NCBI GenBank assembly: GCA_022575985.1
Contig: JAKSXM010000014.1
Coordinates: 25,172,001 to 25,236,000, forward strand
Length of the DNA: 64,000 nucleotides
DNA from: Anagrus nilaparvatae
Taxonomy: Eukaryota > Arthropoda > Insecta > Hymenoptera > Mymaridae
Direction: 5' to 3'
Shown: positions 10,780 to 23,912 of the stretch, one piece after another
Position numbering within the stretch: the first letter of the stretch is position 1
Layout of the letters: every line of letters starts with the position of its first letter
Notes under the pieces: model-generated
Database searches by the model: none
What the model was told of the DNA's origin: nothing
The model's input: the letters and a program-made list of their open reading frames with translations, nothing else
Program-made: the position numbers and the translations under genes

Positions 10780-12250
10780 GTAGCCCAGAGGTCTAATTCT
10801 AATGAGAATCAGTGAGTTTTTTAATAAATTTTTCGATGCTACTACTTAGGTTAGGTTTGTTTTGGGGGCCAAAACACTGTACTAATCCGGAAGTGGCCCT
10901 TGAAAATTAATTTACGAAACTTTTCATGTTTTCAAGGCGGAAGGTTAGCTAAGATCAGCTAAAAATGTTTAATAATCATACTAAAATGTACATATTTTAA
11001 CCTATTGCTAAGAAATTAAAAGGAAATTTGATATTAAAATGAGTTAAATACTGATAACTTAAACTGGTCAAGTACGTTAATATTAAACATTGGTGTTTAT
11101 AAAATAAAAACTAAAAATTTTTAAAGGTTTTGAAATACATGCAGTGATTCTAAATAACTTTTTTTTTAAACATCAATTTTTATGCACAGATTTATTGTAT
11201 ATGAGGTTTTAACTATTCTTTGACGTAAAAAAAAATCCATTTGTCGAAAAAGTAATTCTGGTTGCCGCAAACGGAAATTTTCCAGTTACAGCAACCGGAA
11301 TTTTTTTTCAGTGCATATAGGGAATTTAAAAAAAAAAATTATTAGTTTTTTATAACTATGGTACAATCTATTTAAAATATATTATAATTTCTAATAAATT
11401 AAATATTAAATTATATTATTTTACTTTCGTCGGCAATAACGCTGACTTATACTACTGAAAAAATTACTAAAAATAAACTGACTTCAATAAATCTACTTTA
11501 AACAAAAAAATATGCCACTGAAAAAAAAATGGCATGTACATAAATGTCTAAAACCATTTTTTTTTAAAATGTAAAAGTATAAAGATTTATATATATTATA
11601 TATTATACCATTTTTGACATTTGCATCCTTAAAAGTATTAATGTCAATTGTTATATTTCAATTCTTATAAAACTTATTTTATTATCCTACATACAGTATA
11701 TTTTCATTAATATAAAATAAAATTTTTTATTTTTAATTAGTTTATATTATTTTGTAAAATGTATCACGATATTTGTTGATAAAATTTATTACTTAAACGT
11801 GAAATTATCGATAATTAATTATATAGGAATTGTGTCTAATTAAATGTTACTTACAGTCAGTTATTTCATTTTGTATAAATTAAAATATAAGGTGACAGAT
11901 TTTAATTAATATTAATTTAAAGCTTATTCAAACTGCCAAATATTATTATTGTCAAAATAAAACTTTTAATTTGAATGCTATATAAAACACTGGGATTTAT
12001 CAAAGTTAAGATGCAAAACAGCTAACTTAATTATGTGTGGCACAATTTTAAATACTATTACTATATAGCAGTTTATACTTTTGTTCGAAACACGAGAGTT
12101 ATTAAAGTTGCAGTATAATTCATCATTCTTTAACAAATTTAATGATTTTAGGTATAATTCGGAGCAGATAATTCATGATGCGTTCAATTTAATTAAAACA
12201 GCGTTATTTCGGGTATGAATGTAAATGGTAGAAAACCAAAGTCTATTTAC
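10780..12250. other. AT-rich sequence, no gene
   Basis: Right of the palindrome there is an A-box-like TAGCCCAGAGG at about 10782, but no matching B box. A small self-complementary patch with GGTTGC and GCAACC lies near 11255-11300. Otherwise nothing is recognised. Confidence 0.5.
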
Positions 12251-12251
12251 C

Positions 12252-12874
12252 TACTTTATGAAAAAACGGGGGAGGGGTGTTATCGTTACTGGCAACCACC
12301 GGATTTGGTCTAGTGTAGGTTTTTTGGGTCGCTGATCACGAATTTTAAGGTCATTTTTATTTTCAAAATGGGGTATTTTTAATTTATTCAGACTTGGAGT
12401 GCCCAGATTTAGCACAGAGGAGGTTTTTAAGTAACTAATCAAGAAACTTGGTGATTTTTTAAAATAAAATTTATATTTTGCCCTTAAATTTGCTAAAAAT
12501 ACCCCAAAAAGAGGTATTTTTGCTATTTTAGAACTTTCAGCGTCTAGATTTAGTACATATAGGTTTTTTTGATCGCTGATAAAGAATTTCAGGGATCTTT
12601 TTATGAAAAATTAATATTTTACCCTTAAAATACCAAAAAATACCCCATAAAGGGTGCCTTTAATATTTATTAGGGACTAAATTTGGACGCTTAAAGTGCG
12701 AAAATAGCTAAAACATACTTTTTTGAGGGTAGTTTTTGCAAATTCAAGTATGTTCGGGTATTTCTTTACAAAACGATCCCAAAATTCATGATCAGCGACC
12801 CTAAAAACCTATATTATACCAAATCTGGTAGTTGCCAGTAACAATACAACCAAACCAGTATTTTAACTGGAGTA
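12252..12874. mobile_element. Foldback element FB, copy 2 (623 bp)
   Basis: A shorter member of the 8539-9610 family. The right end reads AACTGGAGTA. Both arms carry TACTGGCAACxACCxGATTTGG-like sequence, followed by the TTTTTTGGGTCGCTGAT signature (12328, variant at 12568) and its complement (about 12790). The left end has lost the CTCCAG part and reads TACTTTATGAAAAAACGGGG. A G-rich run (12268-12277) stands in the place where copy 1 has its G tract. No clear target duplication is visible. Confidence 0.78.
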
Positions 12875-13478
12875 CTACTATTTTTTTGAAAACATTTTTT
12901 GTTTTATTACTAAATATTTTAATTCTAACAAGAGAGTTTATTATGCATGCTATAAAAAAATCATATTAATAAGGATTTACTGTATTAATTCACGCTTATC
13001 TCTAAAATATATCAATTTAATTTCTGTTTCAATCCAAAAGACACGTGTCGATATATAAACGTCAAATGTTTTCACGATATATGGATACGTTTATTGGTAC
13101 AAATACAATTAAAACTACGAGGTTAAGATAAATCTATTGGAATTATAACGTTCTGCTAAATACACATTTTATACGTATAAATGTCTATATATGTAGATAT
13201 ATATAATACAAATGCTCTATGTATATTTTTGCGCTTATTGAAAATTATATTATACCTTTCAATCGATTAAATGAACAATGAACAGAAAAAGAGTTATGTA
13301 TCATATTCTTTTTTTTTTTTGTTATAAACTTTTATTTTCTATTATTTTGCTAGAAAATACTAACACTTTATAAAACAGAAATGTATAAAATAATATGTAT
13401 GGATATTATAAGCTGACACATTTTTACCTTTTGTCAGTTTATTCAAGGCACTCATTAATTTTTAGGTTAAATTATATA
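12875..13478. other. AT-rich sequence, nothing recognised
   Basis: No gene, RNA or repeat end can be supported between the foldback copy and the next element. Confidence 0.5.
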
Positions 13479-14108
13479 TGTTACGGGTAGAGTCCGATCT
13501 CTGGATAAAGCTAGTTATCCAAGTTGTCTTGGATAAAGTCCGATTTTTGACAATTTTTATTTTTTTAACCTGGATAAAGACCTGGATAAAGCCTGATTCG
13601 TATAAAATTTAATACAATATAGTAAAAAATGAACGTATATCTAGTAACTTTTTTAAAAAAATATTTGATTACCTTAACTATATCATATTTTTCCATTCAA
13701 TTGAACTTTTATTTATTTTACAATAAAATATAATTTAATTAACTTTATAAAATTTTTAAATAAATATTTTTTACTAAATAAAGAAGAATTAATGTAGGTG
13801 GAAATATTTATATAATTTTGCCTTGTGTACTCAGTATAAAATCTAAAGTGACCAAAAATGTTTAACGAGTAATTCTTTTATTTAATTACTAAATAAATAT
13901 AAATAATTATTTTTTGAATTCATCACTAAATAAAATGTTTGATTGCTAAAGTTACGACGATTTAAAAATTATTTTTTATCAAAAGTTTAATTAATTACTG
14001 AAAATAAAAAAATAAAAGAAGTCGAACTTTATCCAACACAGCTTGGATAAAGCTAGCTTTAACCGGATAGTCCTAGCATTATTCAGAGATCGAACTCTAC
14101 CCGTAACA
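13479..14108. mobile_element. TA-flanked hairpin element, 630 bp
   Basis: The ends TGTTACGGGTAGAGTCCGAT and ATCGAACTCTACCCGTAACA are inverted matches, with TA on each side (13477-13478 and 14109-14110). Just inside, both arms carry repeated GGATAAAG octamers or their complement TTTATCC. The centre is plain AT-rich DNA without an ORF. The next palindrome begins directly after the right-hand TA. TA duplication points to the Tc1/mariner mode of insertion, but no further assignment is possible. Confidence 0.83.
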
Positions 14109-14109
14109 T

Positions 14110-14928
14110 ATGAGCAATTATTTTAAAAGTGCTACTTAATTTGAGCCTGAAATCGTAATTTTTTTTTTTGAGGGCACATCGATATGACCCGTGTTTTCAG
14201 TTAGTTTGAACCTTCAGAAAACCGAAAAAAATCATGAACAAGAAATCGGCGATAGGTGCCAAAAAGATTTTTCCACTTTTATGTTAAAAACCGTGTTTTT
14301 AGCATCTAAGCTACCCCAAATTTTTAAAATAACTTTTTGGGTAAATAAAATTTAAAAAAATAGATAAAAAAATCTAATTGCCAGGGAAAAACCACTCCAG
14401 AAGAAAAAAAAACTTATCTTTTTACGATGAAATTTAGCCAAGTTATCGACAATTTAAGATTTTGTTCAAATTCGTCTTAAAAAAGATTGAAATTTTATTG
14501 AAAAAAGCCAGTTTCTGAACTTTAAACATGCTTTACTCGCTTGATTTTCATCGTAAAACAATAATTTTTTTTTTTAAATCAATTAATTTTTCCCTGAGCA
14601 TTCATTTCTTCAAAAAAGAAATCATTTTTATTTTCTTCTGGAGTGGTTTTTCCCTGGCAATCAGATTTTCTTATCTATTTTTTTAAATTTTATTTACCCA
14701 AAAAGTTATTTTAAAAATTTAGGGTAGCTTAGATACGAAAAACACGGTTTTTGACATAAAAGTGGAAAAATCTTTTTGGCACCTATCGCCGATTTCTTGT
14801 TCATGATTTTTTTCGGTTTTCTGAAGGTTCAAACTAACTGAAAACACGGGTCATATCGATGTGCCCTCAAAAAAAAAAATTACGATTTCAGGCTCAAATT
14901 AAGTAGCACTTTTAAAATAATTGCTCAT
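14110..14928. mobile_element. Long palindrome element, ~819 bp
   Basis: Near-perfect inverted arms of about 296 bp run from ATGAGCAATTATTTTAAAAG at 14110 to its complement ending at 14928. They share landmarks such as CACATCGATATGACCCGTG and GAAATCGGCGATAGGTGCC. The central ~230 bp keep weaker symmetry (TTTTTACGATGAAAT facing TTTTCATCGTAAAA). It abuts the 630-bp element on the left and a ~105-bp MITE on the right. There is no ORF. The high arm identity suggests a recent insertion or arm-to-arm gene conversion. Confidence 0.85.
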
Positions 14929-14931
14929 GTA

Positions 14932-15036
14932 CACTGTAAAAAGTTTTGTTTGAGTATTTACTACCATGGTAATTATACTAAGCAAAGGGAATTCATTACC
15001 ATAGTTAAAAATATGTGAACAGGTTCTTTTACAGTG
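14932..15036. mobile_element. Small MITE, ~105 bp, CACTGTAAAA ends
   Basis: The left end CACTGTAAAAAGTT and right end TTCTTTTACAGTG are complementary over the outer 10 bases. TA precedes the left end. The right flank reads TGTA, so the duplication is imperfect. Inner blocks ACTACCATGGTAAT and ATTACCATAGTTAAA also pair. The termini resemble those of the 1293-1657 family, but the interior is different. Confidence 0.65.
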
Positions 15037-15039
15037 TGT

Positions 15040-18000
15040 AAATTAGCCTAAAAATTTTTTTAAAAAGTGGATTTTTGATTACCGAAGGAAAATAGTAATT
15101 TTCTAAAAAAAATAAGATAATATAAATTAAAGCTTATTTAATTACTCCTCAGTATTGGTACGAATTACACGGGCTCTTATGGCACGAATTTTTTGGTCCC
15201 ATGAGAAACAATGTTATCTTAAATTGCTTGGTGGCTAATGTGGATTAATGAGCTACAATTTTGGGAATCTTATTTTTTTGGTAAAAGGGGCCTAATTTTA
15301 ATGTTATAAATTTAGTTAATTTTTGGTTCTCATAATTTTGAAAAAAATAACTTGGATAAATTAAAATTTAGGTAAAAAATTTAATATTTTAACATTACAT
15401 TAACTTTTCAAATAAAAAGCAAAATTATTTAATTGACTCTCTTATAACCAAGTTAAACCGCTGGTAATGTTTGCTTAAAATGCACTAATGTCTATTTCAT
15501 TTTCTCATCTTTGAAGATATTTGAACTATTAGCATTTTACGTGACTGAATTTCAAATAAATAGACATATAAAATTAACAAACAAACTTTGGTTTCTATAC
15601 ATAAATGTATAATAAACATTCATCTTAACTCTCCTTTATTTTGTCTCATAGGATTCTACATCAGTGCAATTATAATTTAAAATTTAAAGTTTTAATAAAT
15701 AATTTTAATAATGATAATAATAGTTTTTATCAGTATTTTAATCTCTTATCATGGATATTTTAAGTATCATATATATTAGGTACATTAATAGAGATTTATA
15801 TTAACCACATAAATTTTATGTTTTTATTATGCGTTCAAATAAAATTAAGAGAATGAAACTTTAGAGACATTCGCGTATCTAGTGGTTTATATTATGTTTT
15901 ACCGCAAGAGTCAATTCTCAAGCTATATAAATATATAGTGCATTAATGCGACAAAGTGTACGCTTCACTTAATTGCGATTGTTAATTTCAAAGCTTGGGT
16001 GCTCATCCAGGCTATGGATCTTGATTCTGATTTGGTTAATAACGTAATTATATATACTTTGATGTTTACGCCAAAAGTTATACTATAAATGTATATGAAG
16101 CATTTCATGCTTGCTTGTAGTCACTTAAAATTTTTACAATTAAAAGACTTGGGGTTCCAATTTAAAGTGATGTAAAATTTAGTCTTATCAAAATTTCAGT
16201 TTTTATGAATTTTAAAAAACAGGTGACAATTAGCTTAGGAGACGAAAATTGGCAATTATTTTGGCAGCCGTTGAACTTTACAGATCATGTGCATCCGAAT
16301 ATATCAGAGAACTTATGACCTGCGAATGAACCTTTTCATTACCGCAGCCTCCAGAGGGTACAAAAATAAAATATGATATCAAACGCCTTACTGAATTTAA
16401 AGTGTAATAAAAAAGTGAAGGAGCAGAGGTCACGAAGAAGAGTTAAGAATTCATTTGTTATTTTTTGGCGCAAATTTGGTTCACACTTGGCGCACAATTA
16501 CTATTGCTTGACTAGCTGTCCCTTGATTTCAAGTGAATATAAAATGGCTCATTGATTATTTGATTTCTACAACAATAGATGAATTGACGAGTAAATATAT
16601 ATAATTTAAAGTTTGTTAAATGCAAATTTTATTCAAAAAAAATATTTAGTCTGAATAAAAAATTGATAACTTTTAGTTTATAATAAAATACGATTATCTA
16701 TAAAAAATAAAAAGTTTCAACTAAAAAAGCAATAGATTTTCATTTAACCAAAAGATTCATGTTTATTAATGTGTATACAAACAAATTTTTCAATACGCCC
16801 ACCCGTTGCACATACAGAAGCAGAAATATATTCTGATTTTAACTTCAATCCATTTATATCGAGTGTATTTATTGCAGAAAGAAAAATTTATTGCTCAACA
16901 AATTTTAAAAGGAAACATTATACTTAGTACTTTTTTTAAAAAATCTTTGAAATATGATTTTTCAAGTTTTAAAAATATTGAAATTTACAAGTATTCAAAA
17001 AAGTTTTACTTCAAAAAGATTTAATTTAATCATAGTTTTAAAATTTTCTAAAGCTTTTTTTAGATATATGGTCAAGATTCGTGTTATTTATTTCTTTGTA
17101 GAATTTGCTACGTTTGTTTGGATTTGAATGGATAAAATTTTTTTATTCATAATAAAACTGACTAAATATCACGTTCTTGAGTTTTTTTTCCATTTTATTT
17201 CGAAAATTAAGTTTTATTGGACTAAATTTTAAATTGGCAATTTCTTATAAATTTAAATTTACAAATCAGTTCCTAAGAAATTATGTATGAAAAAAATAAT
17301 TTTTAAAAATGACCTTTTTGTATCGAACATTTTTAAAATATAAATTTCTATCTCTATTTTATTTAATTAATGTAAATGACATTAAAGTAAAAATATGGAT
17401 ATTATAAAATTTCTCAATATATTTTGCTTTAAATATTGAATAAATAAAGTAAATTTGATTTATATGATTAAAATAAATACAGAGAATATATTTCATGTCT
17501 ATATTCTAAATTATGTGTTAACTAGAGATTATATATTACTGATATAAGGGGTATAAAATATAAAGTGAATCTCATTAATATATTAATAAATTATTTTATT
17601 TTTCACCTAGAAAATAATTAAATTTACTGAAAAATTATCTCGATTTTTTTCTTTTTTTTTCATTTATTGAATTTGAATTTTTTAGGGTTTTTTGATTTCA
17701 TTGAAACGAGAAAAAAGTTTCAAAATTTTCATATTTAAGGACTTACGATACACATTTTTAACAATCAAACAGGGGACTGAAACTTTGAAGAAAAAAAATT
17801 AATACAATGTTAAAAATACCCTATAAATTTCAAACTTATCGACCACATAGTTTCTGAAAAAATTCAAAAAGAAAAACAAATTTTCTTAAGGGGAGTGCAA
17901 AAAAGAGACAAGAAATGTACCGATTTCTCTCTTAAAATTACCGCAGTTTTTCTATCTTACTAACGCTATTCCCATAAGAGACTTTGTTTTTCATTTCAAA

Positions 18001-19890
18001 TTTTCTTAGAAACTATGCGGCCCATCACATTGAAATAGGTATTTTTAAAATTGTTTAAATTCCCTCGTTTGGTTATTACAAAATTGTGTCGTATGACCTT
18101 AAAAAAAACTTTAATTTTATTTATTTTTAATTTTGCATATTTAATTCTCAAATATAAATATCAAAATGACTTTTTTTTAGAAAGCAATTTCTTATTATAA
18201 ATGTGTAACTGCATATATGCTAGTTAATATAATACTAAAATATTTTGAATAAAGTATAAATATTTGCAGTAGGTACTCTATATTCATCTTTGACTTATAT
18301 TACTTTTCTGACTCTCAGAGTGAAAATTTCTAATATATTTAAAAATATTTGTACTATGCATGAAAAATACTTTCCATTGCAGTTTCAAATGTAATAAAAT
18401 GTATGTATGCATTTCAACACTAATACCACTACAGTACTAGCTGATGATTATATGTTCAATTCTCGGTATTTGAGAGTATCAAAACTTATTGGTACTACCG
18501 AATTGGCTAACAATAGTAAAATAAGTGGAAGAATTTGGTTAATTGTATTATAGACCTAAAATTAAAAAATGGACAACTTGCAGATGAAAAAAGGCTGACC
18601 AAAAATCCTTCCTTCTTCCTTTCCATGTCTTTACTATTCCCACATAGTTTTTAATGCCTAGGTATCTTATTTTTATACATAAAGATGACTCCTTACTAGT
18701 TCAAAATATTAAATCTTTCATATAAAAATATTTAAGTAGGACGAATGTGTTCTTTTGGAGCTAAGGAGTAAAAATTTTTTACGCTTTCAGCTAATTTTAA
18801 GATTTTTTGGTCCATTCGAGTTAGAATTTTGTTAATATAATTTTAAAATAATTAAATTACACAAATATTTTTTAAGTAATAACACCAAAAAATATCGTTT
18901 ATAATAAGTTCAACGTTAAAATAGACAAAATATTAAATAATTTAGGGTATTATTGGATTTTGAACCCTAAATTTAATAAAAATAAAATCATCATATAGTC
19001 CCAAAAGTTCCTTTACATATATTACATGGACAAAAAAATCTCTGCTCTTAAAAAAAAAAATTTCCCTGCTTTACTTTTATAAAAAATGGCGTCCATTTTA
19101 ATTTTTTGACGAAAAATGACGATTTAGGCCACAGAAAACAATTTTTTTCTTTCATTTTTATCATACCTTGCCGACATCAAAACAAACATTTTCAGCAGTT
19201 TTGACGAAAATCCAAATTAATTTTACCTATTACTCTGCCCTTACTCTGCACTAACTGTACTGCTATATTGAGGTTTTTAATCTGTAGGGCAGTACTTTTT
19301 AAGAAATTCTATTCCACATATTGATTGTAAATTTAATTAAAAATGACTTTTTTGCGGCCACTAGAGACAGGTATATTTAAAAAACAATGAAATCCAATTA
19401 TGGGTAAAAAATAATTATGAATAATTGCCAATATTTTTAATTTGAATAAAAAATAACGAATATTCGAATATTAATTAGTAAAAAAAAGTACAACACATAT
19501 TTATTTACATAGATTAATCTTTACGCCAATCAAATTTAATGGATATTTGACAAGCTTTTTATTGAATTTCATTTTATTATACATTTAAATAATTAATATC
19601 CTCATACGTAGATATCTTAAAATAACAAACTTTACTAATCCGAGAATTTCTAAATTTTTCATTTCCCTCCTACTTAAAATCAAACTAATTCAATATTTCA
19701 GGTCAATCTCCGGTTTTCACGGGTATCAATATTTAGTTAAACTGTAGTATATATAAAATATAAATAATATCAGTGTATTAAGCATTCATGAATAGAAAAA
19801 TTGTCAATATAAAAAACTAGAGTATATATTTGAAGAGAGAAAATTATCGTATATGCACTTGTCTGACTAAAAACCACTTGTTCTACTAGA
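15040..19890. other. Long AT-rich stretch, weak coding hints near 16 kb
   Basis: No gene is confident. The patch 15950-16560 has higher complexity than its surroundings. An open frame near 15965-16090 contains AWVLIQAMDLDSDLVNNV. A 37-codon ATG frame at 16205-16318 reads MNFKKQVTISLGDENWQLFW at its start. A 60-codon frame lies at 16373-16555. None overlaps in frame with another and none has convincing splice sites. A decayed gene or a conserved non-coding element are both possible. The remainder is plain AT-rich DNA. Confidence 0.35.
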
Positions 19891-19899
19891 AATATAATA

Positions 19900-20489
19900 T
19901 ACGTTTGCTTTTCCCTGGTTATCTACTCTCGAGCACCGGCCGCGCCTATACAGTTTTACTACTTTTACCAATACATTTACATTTTGATATGTATACTTTT
20001 ACGTGCATGTATACAATTTATCACCTTTTTCTATCTTTATCTAAATTTTAATACACGCATATATATATACACGTGCGCGCGCGCGAGACCACATTACTCA
20101 TAAAGTAATTTAATAAATTTTTCTTAACTTATAATAAAATTATTTAATTAAAAACAATTATTTTTAATATACACATATATATACGTATGTGTGTATAATC
20201 CTTTTACATATACAAAATGAAATTATATATGAAATATAAATTATAAGAGGGAAAGTTCATTGCCATATTATCATAATAAATAAATAAGTAAACCCTTTTT
20301 TTTAATCTAAAAAATCTTTCTAAGGATTCTGGAATTTATTATTAACACTATTAATTAATGATTTTGTTGAGTTGAATATTATCTAAAAGTTACTTGATAT
20401 ATGTAGGATATTTGATGCATTGTGCTTGCGGACACGCCTTATATTATACATACTTTTTTGTTACATTTTTTTTTATTCAATTTGTTACT

Positions 20490-20526
<37 letters not shown>

Positions 20527-22060
20527 GTATACATATAAATATTTGTGTCCATATATATATATATATAGATATAAAGCTTTAAGAAAATACTTTTTAAAAA
20601 AATTTAATTTTAAGCAATACATAGAGCTATATATATATATATATATATATGCATATATAACAAAAAACTATAAAATAATATTAAATAATACACGAGATAA
20701 TACATTTTTCATACAATATAAAAAAATGTCTATACAATTTTGTTTTTTAGTATGCAGGAGATAAGTATATATATGCTACATATATGTAGATCTCATAGGG
20801 ATAGATGAATTCGCGCGTGGTCTTTGCCCAATGGGAATGACTACTCGTATTTATATATATGTATATATTGCAATTTCATGCGCTTGCGTTATATATTTAT
20901 ATATAGTAGAAAAATAAATGTTTAAAAAATTTAATACAAATAATAATAAAATACATATTTCATATATAATTTTTCTACTTTATTCTTTCATATATATATA
21001 TAAATATATATATATACTCATGTTTATATATATATATATACATATATATAGTTTAATATTTAACTTACTTAATTTAAAGTTAGTCAAGAATAAACATATT
21101 TGTCTCCTTTTCATAAATATTTTCTCAGATCATTGGTCCAGTGTCCTGAATTTTTCGACCGGTGGCGCTCATCAGTCGACATGATTTCTAATCCTTTTTT
21201 ACTATTTTTCCTTTTTGATTCTAAATAAACTTATTTTTCATTTTGAAAAAATATATAAAAATTATTTTTTACACACATTATTTTAACTGCTTATTTTTTA
21301 CAACCATTCTTTGTTTTATTTCGGTCAGAAAAAAAAAAATTTTTTACATTATTTTTTTTTTTTAATTTTATTATTACCATACACATTCACTTAGGTATTA
21401 AAATTTTTATTATTTAGTATTATTATTATTATTTTATTTAGCTTCAGAAAAACACAATTTTTTTAAAAAATAATTTTTTTTTATTTTTAAAAGTATGATT
21501 AAGTTTCAATTTTATTTATTATTAATTGATTTTTTATAACTTATTAATTTAATTTATGAATTTTTTTAAAATTTAATATATTTTCATCAAATATAACACT
21601 GAAAACCATAAGAACCATACACACGAAATATCAACTATGAAATAAAAATTATTTGGTCGTTAGCCCCGTCTACTCAGTCCAATGATCGTTGCACGACTGA
21701 TTTTACCCATTTCTGTATGATAAATATGTATATATATATATTTGTATTTATATACATATATATATATATTTTCTCTCGATGCGGGCGCGTCGCGGCGCAG
21801 CCTCTCTTTCGAGCTTTCTCATCTTAAATTCTTTTACTCTCTCTTTTGAGCTTCCAAATGCTCTCACTCTGGGCATTTTCACTTGTTATATGCGTGCGCA
21901 AAATTTTTAAAAATTCAAATAGAACGAAAAAAAATTTTTTAAATCTAAAAAATTCAAGAAAAAAAATAATAAAAAATATGGTTCTATTATAACAGTAAGT
22001 ACAACAATTAAATAAGCAGGTTTTTAAAAAGATTTCAAGTATCATATTTTAGAAAGCACA
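19900..22060. repeat. TA/ATAC microsatellite tract with small GC-rich islands
   Basis: Runs of (TA)n and related ATAC repeats occupy 20490-20525, 20553-20570, 20628-20652, 20995-21055 and 21725-21770. Small GC-rich islands break them: CACCGGCCGCGCC near 19935, GTGCGCGCGCGCGAG near 20075, CGCGCGTGG near 20812 and GATGCGGGCGCGTCGCGGCG near 21780. The tyrosine/isoleucine-rich open frames here are translations of the microsatellites. The islands could be regulatory, but nothing in them identifies a promoter. Confidence 0.7.
21153..21175 (-). other. Hammerhead-core-like motif, unproven
   Basis: The minus strand reads CTGATGA (21175-21169), 12 nt, then GAAA (21156-21153), the spacing of a small hammerhead stem II. 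The 12 nt pair only poorly, and no convincing stem III with an NUH site was found. The same bases on the plus strand contain GGTGGCGCT, which resembles the insect CTCF core. Either reading is speculative. Confidence 0.25.
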
Positions 22061-22591
22061 AGCAGTACTTTTACTTACAAGTATAAAAGAATGACAAGAA
22101 AGCTTAACTAAAAAAGAGTTGTAGATTTTAAGTCTCTAGTTAATTAGTGACAAATTAATTTCAAGTGTATGAAGAAAGAATAGGCATAAAAATATTCCTT
22201 GAGGGTATATAAACAAAAGTATAAATGCCTAGAAGTGAATGTATACGTGTTCATGTTTCCCTCTGTATAAATGCCCTTATGAATTTTTGTACTACAGTGC
22301 TTACAGGGCATAAAGGGTGTTAGATGAGCTAAATATTCATAAGATTATAAGTTACATCTGTATATTCTTTTGGAATTTTTCTTTTTCAATAATTAAAGTT
22401 TTAAAAGTTGCCATTTTTATTGGAATTTTAAATTCAAATCATTTTTTTAATAATCCTTCGGGTATAGTAATTATTTGGCATGGAGAATATATTATGTAAT
22501 ATATTACATATTATATTATAATATTTTATATCAATCACAATGTGCTTGGACGTACCTGAAAGTTAAATAAATTGACGACAAAAACTAGCTA

Positions 22592-22830
22592 CACTGCAAA
22601 AAGTAAGTTAAAAAAAAAAATTAGAACATTTTCGAAAAAATTTGTAAATATTCGAAAAAAATTTACTAAATTTAGTATATTAACAAAAAATTCGAGTATT
22701 CTCGATTTTTTTTTGTGAATTCGCAAGAAAAATTGATAATTTACAAATTTTTCAAAAATTTACAAATATAGTTGTAAATTTTCAAAAAATAGTTGTGAAT
22801 TCACAACTTTTTTCGTAAAATCATTAAAAA
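22592..22830. mobile_element. Left part of a split TA-flanked MITE (copy 3)
   Basis: This starts CACTGCAAAAAGTAAG after TA (22590-22591) and follows the family sequence of 1293-1657 as far as TTTTCGTAAAATCATTAAAA. The family sequence then resumes 34 kb away at about 56668. The interruption falls inside an A run, so its exact edge is uncertain by a few bases. Confidence 0.85.
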
Positions 22831-23910
22831 TACCCTGCCAAGTAATTGGCACTATGGTTCCTCATTAGCAATAACAAAATGTTGTCAATATTCTATTTTA
22901 CCTAATAAAAAATTAAAATATTAGAATAATTGTGCCAATTATTCTAAATTTAATAAAGAAAGTGGATAAACTTTCTCCTGATACCCAAAAAATTTTCAAA
23001 CATCAATAAAAAGATATTTTTTTAACTTTTTTATGTGAAAAATTTTAAAAGAAAATTTTGAAAAAAAATTAGGTATCAGATTGTTTATATCCAGTTAAAA
23101 AGATAATTCTACATATTAGTACTTTCATGGAAAAAAATGAGGTACTACGTCCAAAAAGAAAAAAAATTATGCTATTTTTTTAATTATTTTATGTAAAAAA
23201 TTTTAAAAAAAAAAATTTCGAAAAATTATGTATCAGATGGAGAAATCCTTTACAAACGATAATTCTAGATATTCGTACTTTCATAGGAAAAAATTAAGTA
23301 ATACGTCCTAAAATAAAAAAAATTTTGGCGGTTTTTGTATTTTTTGGCGACAAAAATTTTGAGAAAAAAATTTTGAAAAAATTAAGTATCAGGTCCAAAA
23401 AATTACTATAAATGATATTTCTAAAACTAGTACTTCCACAGAAATAAATTAAGTACTGCGTCCATAAAGAAAAAAAAAATTGGTATTTTTTGTATTTTTT
23501 GGTGAAAAAAATTTTGAGAAAAAAATTTTCTATAAATAAATTATAAGATTCGAGATATCGAGTAAAAACGATACTTCTAGATATCAGTACTTTCATGGGA
23601 AAAAATGAGGTACTACGTCCAAAAAGAAAAAAAATTATGGTATTTTTTTAATTATTTTATGTAAAAAATTTTTAAAAAAAAATTTCGAAAAATTATGTAT
23701 CAGATAGAGAAATCCTTTACAAACGATAATTCTAGATATTCGTACTTTCATAGGAAAAAATTAAGTATTACGTCCTAAAATAAAAAAAATTTTGGCGTTT
23801 TTGTATTTTTTGGCGACAAAAATTTTGACAAAAAAATTAAAAAAAAATTAAGTATTAGGTCCAAAAAATTACAATAAACGATATTTCTAAAACTAGTACT
23901 TTCATGGAAA
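22831..23910 (+). repeat. ~155-bp minisatellite, left part (interrupted)
   Basis: After a short head that includes a TGCCAA/TTGGCA hairpin (about 22837-22850), a tandem array begins. Its signature TACTACGTCCAAAAAG or variants recurs at 23143, 23300, 23454, 23612 and 23767, giving periods of 154-158 bp. Units one and four are the most alike, so a three-unit (~469-bp) higher-order period is present. The array breaks at 23911 and resumes at 56394. Elements with internal minisatellites and terminal hairpins include Helentron-like DINE/HINE elements, but this assignment is only a suggestion. Two open frames here are chance products. Confidence 0.8.
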
Positions 23911-23912
23911 TA

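Noticed and set aside
10782..10860. tRNA A-box-like TAGCCCAGAGG beside the palindrome
   Set aside because: No matching B box or tRNA fold follows.
15965..16555. Several short, more complex open frames around 16 kb
   Set aside because: The frames do not join, splice signals are unclear, and no family is recognised. They are noted only as weak hints.
20394..21184. Tyrosine/isoleucine-rich open frames
   Set aside because: These are translations of TA and ATAC microsatellites.
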